A stretch of 29,168 bases of DNA, from positions 1-29,168 of the forward strand of contig CAZCOA010000037.1 in NCBI GenBank assembly GCA_964500225.1, in the 5' to 3' direction. The translations under genes were made by a program, and so were the position numbers. This document shows, one piece after another, positions 16,729-23,888 of this stretch (its first letter is position 1; each line of letters starts with the position of its first letter). This stretch comes from JAAYDY01 sp964500225 (GTDB lineage Bacteria; Planctomycetota; Phycisphaerae; FEN-1346; JAACEH01). The notes beneath the pieces were generated by a model. That model had not been told where the DNA came from. It was given only the letters and a program-made list of their open reading frames with translations, and made no database searches.

Positions 16729-16757
16729 AGTCTAATGCCGCAACCGCCCCTTGGCAA
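16729..16757 (-). promoter_or_regulatory. Promoter of the kdsD-kdsC-lptC-like operon
   Basis: Read on the minus strand, TTGCCA (16757-16752), a 17-base spacer and TAGACT (16734-16729) match sigma-70 boxes at 5/6 and 4/6 positions. Transcription would start near 16722, giving a leader of about 75 bases before kdsD. Confidence 0.5.
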
Positions 16758-16804
16758 GCCTTAACGCGGCGATCGTCCCGGGCGCAAGGCCGGCACTTCC
16801 CGGG

Positions 16805-16833
16805 TTGCGTGGGCTGTCACCTCGTGCTATATA
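16805..16833 (+). promoter_or_regulatory. Possible promoter of the GntR/LacI-type regulator
   Basis: TTGCGT (16805-16810), a 17-base spacer and TATATA (16828-16833) sit 55 bases before the ATG at 16889. The -35 box is weak (3/6) and the -10 box fair (4/6). It lies back to back with the kdsD promoter in the 241-base divergent gap. Confidence 0.4.
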
Positions 16834-16888
16834 TGCGTAAGATAGGCCGAGACGGCGGTTCAATGACATACAGCAGATGAGGCCCATA

Positions 16889-18022
16889 ATGCGCAAGTCC
16901 GTGGTGAAAGACAGAGTCCAGAGGTATCTTCTCCAAAAACTGGCCACGGGAGAATGGGTGCCGGGGCAGGTCCTGCCTTCGTTGCGGAAAGTCAGTTATG
17001 AGCTGCGCGTGTCGCACCAGCCGGTATACCTGGTATGGCAGGAAGCAGTAGCCCAGGGACTGCTGACGCGAAACGCCCGCGAAGAGGCCATCGTCACGGA
17101 CAAGGGGCCCGACCTGGCCCGGACGATGCTGGCCGATCTGGCCCACAGCAACAAACTGAAACGACTGGCCATTCTTCAGCCGCACGTCTTCAGTGTGCCT
17201 CCGAATCCGCAGATCGCGCCCCTGCAATACCAACTGGTCCTGGCGGTTTCGGCGGCCGCGACGGCCCGCGGCTACAAGAGTCGCATCATCCAGCTCCAGG
17301 AGACCGACCAATTGCAACAGGCGGCCGCCGTGGTCCATGGCTACGACGCGGCGTTCATCGTGGAGTTGTCGCCGCAATACCTGCCCGTGGTCACCCACCT
17401 GACCGAGAGCGGTCTGCCGACACTGATGTATCAGCGGAAGATCCCGGGGGTAAGCATCCCCTCGCTCACCACGGACGATTGCGGTGCCGCCAAGCGTCTG
17501 GTCGAGCTATTTGCCAACAACGGCCACCGGAACATTTCGTTCATCACCTCGCTGCATGCCGACACGATCATGGACGAGCGCAACCTGGCGTGGCACGGAT
17601 GGATGGAAGCACTGGAATCGACCGGCATTATGCCCACCTGCGTCATGCCTCTGCTGTTCGACCGCGGCGGCCAGACGGTGCTTATCGACAAGCTGATCGC
17701 CCTGAGGCCACGTATCACCGGTCTGGTGGTCAGTACACCTCAGACGCTGATTCAACTGTCGAAACTGCCGCACTTCGCCGGAATTCGGGTACCCGAGGAT
17801 CTCAGCGTGGCCTCCATCAGTACGGTCGGCCAAGTCAACTTCCCGGCGGCCTTTCCGCCGATCACATGCTTCGACGTGGACTGGTCCCGGGCCGGACAAT
17901 GCGCAATCGAGATGATCGACAAGATGATCTCCGGCCAGACCCCGCCGAAGAACCTGCGCGTTCCGCTGCAACTGCGGTTGACCGAAAGCATCGGCCCGGC
18001 CCCGTCGGGGGCCGACGCCTGA
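16889..18022 (+). CDS. GntR-helix/LacI-sensor hybrid transcriptional regulator
   Basis: The protein has 377 residues. ATG 16889 is chosen because GATGAGG lies at 16876-16882; ATG 16877 has no ribosome site. The N-terminal 70 residues are a GntR-type winged helix (LATGEWVPGQVLPSLRKVSY then VSHQPVYLVWQEAVAQGLL). The remainder is a LacI/GalR-type sugar-binding domain: RLAILQPHVF, GYDAAFIVEL, SIPSLTTDDCGAAKRLVELF, NGHRNISFIT, VPEDLSVASISTV and FDVDWSRAGQCAIEMI. Regulators with this hybrid build (AraR-like) usually respond to a sugar. The target is unknown, but the 577-base gap downstream holds a repeated AT-rich motif that could be its operator. No sugar gene is adjacent. Confidence 0.9.
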   Translation: MRKSVVKDRVQRYLLQKLATGEWVPGQVLPSLRKVSYELRVSHQPVYLVWQEAVAQGLLTRNAREEAIVTDKGPDLARTMLADLAHSNKLKRLAILQPHVFSVPPNPQIAPLQYQLVLAVSAAATARGYKSRIIQLQETDQLQQAAAVVHGYDAAFIVELSPQYLPVVTHLTESGLPTLMYQRKIPGVSIPSLTTDDCGAAKRLVELFANNGHRNISFITSLHADTIMDERNLAWHGWMEALESTGIMPTCVMPLLFDRGGQTVLIDKLIALRPRITGLVVSTPQTLIQLSKLPHFAGIRVPEDLSVASISTVGQVNFPAAFPPITCFDVDWSRAGQCAIEMIDKMISGQTPPKNLRVPLQLRLTESIGPAPSGADA

Positions 18023-18139
18023 CGGTCCGACGAAGAAAATCAACTTTTCCGACAATCTGTGCCCATGTCCATGGACCCTGTCTCGCCGGAACCTGCCATC
18101 CGTCACTGCCGCCAAAACCCCACCGAAGATAGACGTTGC

Positions 18140-18159
18140 CATAACATATTGTATAACAT
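18140..18159. repeat. AT-rich motif, copy 1 (candidate operator)
   Basis: CATAACATATTGTATAACAT contains the direct repeat ATAACAT twice, 12 bases apart. Its first 18 bases match copy 2 at 18303-18320 at 14 positions. Such AT-rich motifs stand out in this GC-rich sequence. A regulator site is inferred only. Confidence 0.4.
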
Positions 18160-18302
18160 CCAGTTACGTTTCCAGGAAGACGCCCCAATGTCATTGTTGC
18201 ATGTCATCGAAGATGAAAAAAGCGGCCAAACCGCACCCCGGAAACTGTTCAGATGCACCGACTTCCAACGAACGGCAGTCCGACGACGCCAGCCACGGAA
18301 TC

Positions 18303-18320
18303 CATAACCCATTGTATTAG
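18303..18320. repeat. AT-rich motif, copy 2 (candidate operator)
   Basis: CATAACCCATTGTATTAG matches copy 1 at 14 of 18 positions in the same orientation. It ends 59 bases before the -35 box of the PEP-CTERM gene promoter, a plausible place for an activator or repressor. Confidence 0.4.
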
Positions 18321-18379
18321 CGTGTCTTATCGCAGCACCCGGCCTCCTCTCGACTCCTCCTTTGTCGGCAGCCCGTGGT

Positions 18380-18408
18380 TTGACGAAACAGCCTCCCCTT
18401 AGCATAGT
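18380..18408 (+). promoter_or_regulatory. Promoter of the PEP-CTERM gene
   Basis: TTGACG (18380-18385, 5/6), a 17-base spacer and CATAGT (18403-18408, 4/6). Transcription would start near 18415, leaving a long leader of about 185 bases that contains the hairpin at 18475-18498. Confidence 0.5.
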
Positions 18409-18599
18409 AGGTGTGAGAAACAAGTCGCAGCTATTTTCGGTACCGTGTAATGATGGTGCTGTTGTCGGAGGGACCGCGACTGGGGAGTACCCGTCGCGGG
18501 AGAGGGACGCGCCGAACTAGAAGGCGTCCGTCACGACATGCACGGGGAGAGAAAGCACCGCCGATTTGGCAACGCCCTTTTCTGAAGGAGGATTCGAGT

Positions 18600-19490
18600 A
18601 TGAAGAAAGCTGGGAGTTTGGCATTGGCCGTCGTTTTAAGCTTGACCTTGGCCTCCGCCGCCAAGGCCACCGTCACGTGGAGCACCGACACGACAATCGA
18701 CAGTCCGCTGACCCTTTCCGAAAACTTCTTTATTACAAGCGGTGCCACGGTGACCGTGACGAATGGTGGCGTCCTCAATTGCACTACGACCCAGGAGAAT
18801 AACGTCGGTCGTAGCAGTGCGGGAACCCTGTTAATTGAAGAGGGCGGGCAATTTATCAGTGCCGGCGGCGCCCCCATGTACGTCAGCCGGGGGGGCGGCA
18901 CCGGAACAATTCGGATTACTGGCGGCAGCTATACCGTTACGGGCCAGATTTTGTTCATCCTCAACCGCGGTTCAAACCCTGCCTTGCTGGACATCAGCGG
19001 CGGTACAATCACTATTCCATATGTGGGTGACACCACGACCTACGTGGCGGTGGGTTTCAGCAGTACTGACGTGGCAAAGATCAGGGTGACCGGTTCGGCC
19101 GCGACGATCAACTTCCCGCATCTGAAAACGCCGGGCATAGCCACCCTCGAGTTCGTTCTCGACAACTCGGCCAATCATATTTCCACGATCAATGCCGCAA
19201 CGGTGGCTTTCACAGTCGGCACGACCAACATCATTGATATGGGGCTCCTCGGCTTCACGCCTGCCCAGTATCAGACGTTCGACCTTATCAGGGTAACTGG
19301 CAACGACACGATTTCGGACGCGGAATTCGCGGCGTTGACCCTTGCGGCAGAGGATGTCGGCGTGTGGGAGCTCTCCAGAAGCAATGACAATAAGGTCCTT
19401 AAGGCCACTTACATGGTTCCCGAGCCGGCGACAATGGGGTTGTTGGGTCTGGGCCTGATCGGGATGGTGCTGCGTCGTCGCAGCCGCTAA
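18600..19490 (+). CDS. PEP-CTERM sorted secreted protein
   Basis: The protein has 296 residues. ATG 18600 follows an excellent AAGGAGGA site (18585-18592, 7-base spacing); the open frame extends further upstream but only into the leader. A signal peptide covers residues 1-23 (LALAVVLSLTLASAAKA). The body is rich in Thr, Gly and Val and looks like short parallel beta strands (SAGTLLIEEGGQF, GTGTIRITGGSYTVTG, LLDISGGTITI), as in beta-helix or autotransporter-type repeats. The end is a complete PEP-CTERM signal: VPEP, a hydrophobic stretch ATMGLLGLGLIGMVL, and RRRSR. Such proteins are cut and anchored by an exosortase, which is not in this window. The ligand or role on the surface is unknown. 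A strong terminator follows. Confidence 0.92.
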   Translation: MKKAGSLALAVVLSLTLASAAKATVTWSTDTTIDSPLTLSENFFITSGATVTVTNGGVLNCTTTQENNVGRSSAGTLLIEEGGQFISAGGAPMYVSRGGGTGTIRITGGSYTVTGQILFILNRGSNPALLDISGGTITIPYVGDTTTYVAVGFSSTDVAKIRVTGSAATINFPHLKTPGIATLEFVLDNSANHISTINAATVAFTVGTTNIIDMGLLGFTPAQYQTFDLIRVTGNDTISDAEFAALTLAAEDVGVWELSRSNDNKVLKATYMVPEPATMGLLGLGLIGMVLRRRSR

Positions 19491-19542
19491 GGCCGGTGAC
19501 AAGGTGCCGAGCCTTTCATCGAGGCCGGATAGGTAGGAATTA

Positions 19543-19585
19543 GGCAGGTCGGTCCTTTGTGTGGGGACCGGCCTGCCACTTTTTT
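19543..19585 (+). terminator. Rho-independent terminator after the PEP-CTERM gene
   Basis: GGCAGGTCGGTCC (19543-19555) pairs with GGACCGGCCTGCC (19565-19577) over 13 positions with one G-U pair. The loop is 9 bases and a run of six T follows at 19580-19585. Confidence 0.9.
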
Positions 19586-19668
19586 GCAGGCCGCGGCGGC
19601 GGGGTCTGGCGGGGCGTCGGAGCATTCCACAGCAGCGGCAATTATGGGGGGATTTGTGAGGCTGCCCC

Positions 19669-19697
19669 TTGCTTTTCCCGCGGGCATCGGGTAGAGT
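19669..19697 (+). promoter_or_regulatory. Promoter of the tRNA-Ser gene
   Basis: TTGCTT (19669-19674), a 17-base spacer and TAGAGT (19692-19697). Transcription would start near 19704, about 40 bases before the mature tRNA. Confidence 0.5.
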
Positions 19698-19742
19698 GCG
19701 TCCTTCTGATGCTCAGCGGCTGCTGGGCATCGGGAGGCAACC

Positions 19743-19836
19743 GGAGAGGTGGCTGAGCGGTCGAAAGCAACGGTTTGCTAAACCGTCGAGTGGGTAATTA
19801 CCTGCTCCCGGGGTTCGAATCCCCGCCTCTCCGCCA
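19743..19836 (+). tRNA. tRNA-Ser (anticodon GCU)
   Basis: The acceptor stem GGAGAGG (19743-19749) pairs with CCTCTCC (19826-19832), followed by G and an encoded CCA (19834-19836). The anticodon stem ACGGT/ACCGT encloses the loop TTGCTAA, with anticodon GCT at 19777-19779, which reads AGC and AGU. The long variable arm (GTGGGTAATTACCTGC region) is typical of serine tRNAs, and GGTTCGAATCC is the T arm. Confidence 0.97.
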
Positions 19837-19844
19837 GAGTGACC

Positions 19845-19881
19845 CGGGCTCGGCGCACGTCGCCGAGCCCGCTTACTTTCC
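19845..19881 (+). terminator. Probable terminator hairpin after tRNA-Ser
   Basis: CGGGCTCGGCG (19845-19855) pairs perfectly with CGCCGAGCCCG (19861-19871) around a 5-base loop. The following CTTACTTTCC is only moderately T-rich, so termination may be partial. It starts 9 bases after the tRNA. Confidence 0.6.
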
Positions 19882-20056
19882 ATTCCGCCGCCTGTGGTTG
19901 CTGATTCAAGCACGATTCACTTGTGATGATACTTATGTGTGCATGGGGTAGTAGTCATTGCCGCCTCGGGCAACAGCATGCCGTCGTACAAGCGCGCTGC
20001 CGGCCGCGTCTCTTCCAACAAGACGAAAAACAATAGTCGGGGACGGCCGCCGCGGC

Positions 20057-20062
20057 TATAAT
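20057..20062 (+). promoter_or_regulatory. Possible -10 box for hisI
   Basis: TATAAT at 20057-20062 is a perfect -10 consensus in a very GC-rich setting, 66 bases before hisI. No good -35 box lies 16-18 bases upstream, so this is tentative. Confidence 0.35.
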
Positions 20063-20128
20063 TGCGGCCAGTGCGCGGCACGAGCCGCCGTAACTCATGT
20101 CCCGGCAGTCACGCGAAGGGTGTAACGG

Positions 20129-20518
20129 ATGTTGGACAGTGCGATTGGCGAATTGAAATTCGACGGGCAAGGCCTGATTCCGGCGGTCGTCCAGGACGCC
20201 GACAACGGCGAACTGCTGATGGTGGCATGGATGAATGCCGAGAGTCTGAAGACCACGATCGAGACGGGCAAGACGCATTTCTGGAGCCGCAGCCGCAAGA
20301 AGTACTGGATGAAGGGCGAGTCGAGCGGCCACACACAAACCGTGGTCTCGATCAGCACGGACTGCGATAAAGACGTGTTGCGCATTGCCGTCCGTCAGAT
20401 CGGCGGCGCGTGCCACACGGGGTACCGCAGTTGCTTCAGTTGGCACCTTCGCGAGAACCGCTGGGTCGAGGAAGGCCGTAAGATGTTCGATCCGGACGAC
20501 GTGTACAAGAAGGGCTGA
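20129..20518 (+). CDS. hisI: Phosphoribosyl-AMP cyclohydrolase
   Basis: The 129-residue protein is the stand-alone HisI form, without the HisE pyrophosphatase domain that is fused to it in E. coli. It opens the adenine ring of phosphoribosyl-AMP in histidine synthesis. The zinc ligands are C79 in STDCDKDVL, and C95 and C102 in GGACHTGYRSCFSW, with the spacing (16 and 7) of the archaeal enzyme. The Asp residues around C79 form the magnesium site. WSRSRKKYWMKGESSGHTQ is also typical. ATG 20129 is preceded by GAAGGG. No other his gene is in the window. The potassium transporter genes follow after 82 bases. Confidence 0.95.
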   Translation: MLDSAIGELKFDGQGLIPAVVQDADNGELLMVAWMNAESLKTTIETGKTHFWSRSRKKYWMKGESSGHTQTVVSISTDCDKDVLRIAVRQIGGACHTGYRSCFSWHLRENRWVEEGRKMFDPDDVYKKG

Positions 20519-20600
20519 TCCCGCAGCAACGGGTCGGCCGTGTGTGGTCGCACGACGCCTGTCTTACTGAATGATCATCGCGGGAGCCCGCGAGCCACCC

Positions 20601-22559
20601 ATGACCAACGATGCCAGCCAACCCGAAAATCGGCGCACCGACGCGGCTGCTCGTCTGCCTCTGGCGGCGGCAGTCGTCAGCGTCACGGCGTTTGCGTCAC
20701 TGGCGGGCCACTACGGCTTCCGGCCGGCCGGGGCGACCTCGACGGTGCTGTTTGCGGCCCAGGCGCTGGCCCTTGCCGGATTCCTGGTGCTGGCCGCCTG
20801 GCGGTTCCGCGCATCGCCGGATGCATGGACTTGCCTGAAGAATCACTGGTACGAGCTCGGCCTAAGCACGGCCACGATCGTGGCCCTCATGGTCGTCGCG
20901 GCGGCCGACGAGCCCCGACGCGGAATCCTCCTGAAGGCCGTGTGCCACGTTGCTTTGGTGCTGTTTTTGCTGGTGCGTATGACGGAGTTGCTTCACGCGG
21001 CCACGTCCAGCCGGTTCCGCCCCGCGCAACTGTTCGTGTCGAGCTTCCTGGTTTTGATCCTGGTGGGCACGGGCCTGCTCATGCTGCCGGAGGCCACCAG
21101 CCACGAGATTACGATTCGCGACGAACAGGGCCATGAGCGGCATCTTCGCGGTAATGTGAACGCTCACGACAACGCCATGTTCGTCGTGCAGTCGGGAGCG
21201 GGAAACGAACTGGTGCTGCGGTCACGGCTGTCGCACACCAAGGCGCCGCCCGCGGAGTTCACGACGGCCCTGTTCACAGCCACCAGTGCCGTTTGCGTAA
21301 CGGGCCTAGTCGTGGAGTCCACCGGAGGATATTGGTCGCCGTTCGGTCACGGCGTGATCCTGGTGCTGATCCAGCTCGGCGGCCTGGGCATCATGACCTT
21401 CGGCGCCCTGTTCGCGTTGGTGCTATGGCGTAGCCTGGGCCTGCGCGAGAGCGCCACGCTCAGCAACGTGGTCAGCGGCAGCCATCACATTCGCGTTGGG
21501 CGTATCCTGGTCTTCATTGTTCTGTTCACGGGGGCCATCGAGGCCGTGGGCGTCTGGAGCCTGTGGAACCTCTGGGACGAACCCGCCATGACGAACGGCC
21601 AGCGGCTGTTCATGAGCGTTTTCCATTCCGTCAGCGCCTTCTGCAACGCCGGCTTCTGCATCTACGACCGAAACCTGGAACTGTATCGCGACACCTGGCA
21701 AGTCAATGTGGCGGTTACGGGGTTGATCATCGTCGGCGGCCTGGGATTCCTTGTCATTCACAACCTGTCGCGAATCGGGCGTTGCTATGTTCGCCATGCA
21801 TGGACCCGTCTCAGAGGGGGGATCCCGCAACCCGAGCTGGACCGTCGCCGCCTGTCGCTTCAGACGCGGCTCGTGCTGATCACGACGCTGATTCTGCTGG
21901 CGGCCGGCATGGGCATGCTCATGCTGTTCGAGACGCTGCCGAACCTGATGAACTCGGGCAGTCCGCCCGATGCGCGGCCGTTCATGGCCCGGGTTGAGCC
22001 GCACTATCGCGCCCTGTATGCGTGGTTCCAGAGCGTCACGGCCCGGACGGCCGGCTTCAACACGGTGCCCATCGACCAATTGACCGACAGCAGCAAGTTT
22101 TTGACCATCGTGCTGATGTTCATCGGAGCCAGCCCCGGGTCAACAGGCGGCGGCATCAAGACCGCGACGTTGGCCGTCGTTTTTTGCGGCATTTGGAGTA
22201 TGTTGCGCAACCGCCGCAACACCCATGCCTTCAAGCGGACAATCCCGCAGAATATCTTCCTGCGAAGCCTGGTGATCATGACGCTGGGCGGCATGGTAGT
22301 CGTCGCGGCAACGCTGGCCTTGTCGGTGGCACATGAAGGGATGGACTTCCTCGACGCGATGTTCGAGGCGACCAGCGCCTTCGGCACGGTGGGATTGAGC
22401 ACAGGCGTCACGCCGCAGTTGAACCATCTGGGGCGGCTGCTTATCATAGCGGTCATGTTCATCGGTCGCGTGGGACCGCTGACGCTGTTCATCGCCCTGC
22501 CCCTCGGGGCGCAGGAGGTCAAGTACGAGTACGCCACAGAGAACGTGGCGATCGGATGA
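20601..22559 (+). CDS. TrkH/KtrB-family potassium uptake channel
   Basis: The protein has 652 residues from ATG 20601; ATG 20571 is possible, and neither has a strong ribosome site. The four pore loops of the family are visible, each with its filter glycine: SAVCVTGLVV, SAFCNAGFCIY, TARTAGFNT and SAFGTVGLSTG. An extra N-terminal region of about 150 residues carries three or four membrane segments, as in some longer TrkH/Ktr relatives. A hydrophilic insert of about 60 residues lies between the outer helix (LLMLPEA) and the first pore loop. The protein carries K+ inward, gated by the nucleotide-binding subunit encoded next. It overlaps the upstream frame of that gene by ATGA. Confidence 0.92.
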   Translation: MTNDASQPENRRTDAAARLPLAAAVVSVTAFASLAGHYGFRPAGATSTVLFAAQALALAGFLVLAAWRFRASPDAWTCLKNHWYELGLSTATIVALMVVAAADEPRRGILLKAVCHVALVLFLLVRMTELLHAATSSRFRPAQLFVSSFLVLILVGTGLLMLPEATSHEITIRDEQGHERHLRGNVNAHDNAMFVVQSGAGNELVLRSRLSHTKAPPAEFTTALFTATSAVCVTGLVVESTGGYWSPFGHGVILVLIQLGGLGIMTFGALFALVLWRSLGLRESATLSNVVSGSHHIRVGRILVFIVLFTGAIEAVGVWSLWNLWDEPAMTNGQRLFMSVFHSVSAFCNAGFCIYDRNLELYRDTWQVNVAVTGLIIVGGLGFLVIHNLSRIGRCYVRHAWTRLRGGIPQPELDRRRLSLQTRLVLITTLILLAAGMGMLMLFETLPNLMNSGSPPDARPFMARVEPHYRALYAWFQSVTARTAGFNTVPIDQLTDSSKFLTIVLMFIGASPGSTGGGIKTATLAVVFCGIWSMLRNRRNTHAFKRTIPQNIFLRSLVIMTLGGMVVVAATLALSVAHEGMDFLDAMFEATSAFGTVGLSTGVTPQLNHLGRLLIIAVMFIGRVGPLTLFIALPLGAQEVKYEYATENVAIG

Positions 22560-22579
22560 GACGGGACAGGGGTGCGATC

Positions 22580-23263
22580 ATGAAACGATTTGCGGTAATC
22601 GGTCTCGGGCGCTTCGGTCGTCGGCTCGCCACTAGCCTGACGGAGTATGGGCACGAGGTCATCGCCATCGATGCGCGACAAGACATGGTCGAGGAAGCCC
22701 GCGACGAGGTGGCACTGGCGGTGCGGCTGGATGCGACCGATCCGGCTGCCCTACGATCGCAGGGCATCGAGAAGGTGGACGCCGCCGTGGTGACCATCGG
22801 CGAGCATTTCGAGGCCAACGCCCTGGCCACCGCAACGCTCAAGGAAATCGGCATTCGCTTGGTCATCAGCCGCGCGAGCACGCCGATCCAGGCGAAGATT
22901 CTTCAACGCATCGGCGCCGATCAAGTGATCTGCCCCGAGGACGAAAGTGCAGTGCGTCTGGGCAGGCAATTGTCGAATCCGCAGATCATGGAATTCGTCG
23001 AATTGTCCGAGGGCCACAGCCTCATGCAGGTCAAAGCGCCCAAGGCTTTCCACAACAAGACGCTCGCCCAGATCGATCTGCGTAAGAAGTACAAGGTCAA
23101 CCTGGTGGCCATCAAGAAGCAGGTCAGTGCCGTCCGGGCCGAGGGCGAGGAAACGGTCGAAGAGCAGGTCATCGACGTGCCCATGGCCGACACGGTGATC
23201 CGCCCCGACGACATCCTCGTGCTGGTCGGTGAAACCGACAACCTGAGCCGCCTGCCGCAGTAG
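22580..23263 (+). CDS. TrkA/KtrA-type RCK regulatory subunit of potassium uptake
   Basis: The protein has 227 residues from ATG 22580; the in-frame ATG 22556 overlaps the trkH stop but leads into a tail atypical for the family. An RCK-N Rossmann domain begins FAVIGLGRFGRRLA with the acidic VIAIDARQD. An RCK-C domain (about 145-227) ends IRPDDILVLVGETDNLSRL. There is one RCK unit, about half the size of E. coli TrkA, so the system resembles KtrAB. Such subunits form a ring under the channel and open it on binding ATP or NADH. It is encoded 20 bases after the channel gene. Confidence 0.93.
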   Translation: MKRFAVIGLGRFGRRLATSLTEYGHEVIAIDARQDMVEEARDEVALAVRLDATDPAALRSQGIEKVDAAVVTIGEHFEANALATATLKEIGIRLVISRASTPIQAKILQRIGADQVICPEDESAVRLGRQLSNPQIMEFVELSEGHSLMQVKAPKAFHNKTLAQIDLRKKYKVNLVAIKKQVSAVRAEGEETVEEQVIDVPMADTVIRPDDILVLVGETDNLSRLPQ

Positions 23264-23381
23264 GACCGGACCCCAGAAACGGTGGGTCTATCATTGCCGG
23301 GAAGACGCGCCCCCTGCCCGGCGAAGTGTTCGCGGCGGGCGGCCGGTGAGGGGCAAAAGGTCGCCCTGAGCACATGAAGTT

Positions 23382-23888
23382 TCAGTTATCCGTGCCACAC
23401 GCCCCAGGGCGTGCCTTCTCCGCCTCGGTTCGCTGCTCCAATCGGTCCAAGCCTTTCTCAATCGCCATCATCTTCTTGATGCGACGCTCGTGGCGGCCTC
23501 CCTCGAACTCCGTGGCCATCCAAACGTCCACCATTCGGCGCATCAGTTCATCGCCCAGCAAGTCACCGGCCATGCACAGCACGTTGGCGTCGTTGTGCCG
23601 ACGGCTCATCTCGGCCGTCAGTTCATCGTGGCATAGCGCAGCGCGAATTCCGCACACCTTGTTCGCCGTCATGGACATCCCGATACCCGACCCGCACAGG
23701 AGGATCCCGCGGTCCGCTTCCTTGCGGCTCACAGCAGTACACACCGGAACCGCGATGTCGGGGTAGTCCGTGGACTGATTCTCCCCAGCCCCGAAATCGG
23801 TCACGTCGTGCCCCATCTGGATCAGGAACCGTTTGATGGCCTCCTTGGCCTGATACCCGCGGTGATCGCTTCCGATGGCAACTTTCAT
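23382..23888 (-). CDS. rpiB: Ribose 5-phosphate isomerase B
   Basis: The 168-residue protein belongs to the RpiB/LacAB family, interconverting ribose 5-phosphate and ribulose 5-phosphate. The start MKVAIGSDHRGYQAKE, the catalytic C65 in LLCGSGIGMSM, RAALCHDELTAEMSR and HNDANVLCMAGDLLG are all family signatures. It is a little longer than usual (about 145-150) because of a C-terminal Glu/Arg/Ala-rich tail. The ATG at 23888 overlaps the stop of the upstream Sua5-phosphatase gene by four bases. Ribulose 5-phosphate is also the substrate of KdsD encoded in this window, though the genes are far apart. Confidence 0.96.
   Translation of the reverse strand: MKVAIGSDHRGYQAKEAIKRFLIQMGHDVTDFGAGENQSTDYPDIAVPVCTAVSRKEADRGILLCGSGIGMSMTANKVCGIRAALCHDELTAEMSRRHNDANVLCMAGDLLGDELMRRMVDVWMATEFEGGRHERRIKKMMAIEKGLDRLEQRTEAEKARPGACGTDN

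Larger units (their letters stand above)
18023..18599 (+). other. 577-base intergenic region between the regulator and the PEP-CTERM gene
   Basis: No convincing gene is present. The left half holds two copies of an AT-rich motif (listed separately). The right half holds a promoter at 18380-18408, a leader of about 185 bases, a strong hairpin (CGCGAC at 18475-18480 pairing with GTCGCG at 18493-18498, with GGG/CCC inside) and the ribosome site AAGGAGGA at 18585-18592. A short open frame at 18188-18307 is probably not a gene. Confidence 0.6.

Noticed and set aside
15745..16764. 339-codon plus-strand open frame
   Set aside because: Lies opposite kdsD, whose SIS and CBS motifs are unmistakable.
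18059..18307. Small open frame (82 codons, or 40 from ATG 18188) in the intergenic region
   Set aside because: Weak GGAAG site too far from the ATG, no recognisable motif, and the candidate AT-rich repeats lie in and beside it.
20579..20592. Palindrome CGCGGGAGCCCGCG before the TrkH-like gene
   Set aside because: Loop would be only two bases and no T tract follows; not called a terminator.
23264..23381. Short dyads between the convergent KtrA-type and rpiB genes
   Set aside because: GCCGGG/CCCGGC and GACCC/GGGTC stems are short and lack T tracts; no terminator claimed.
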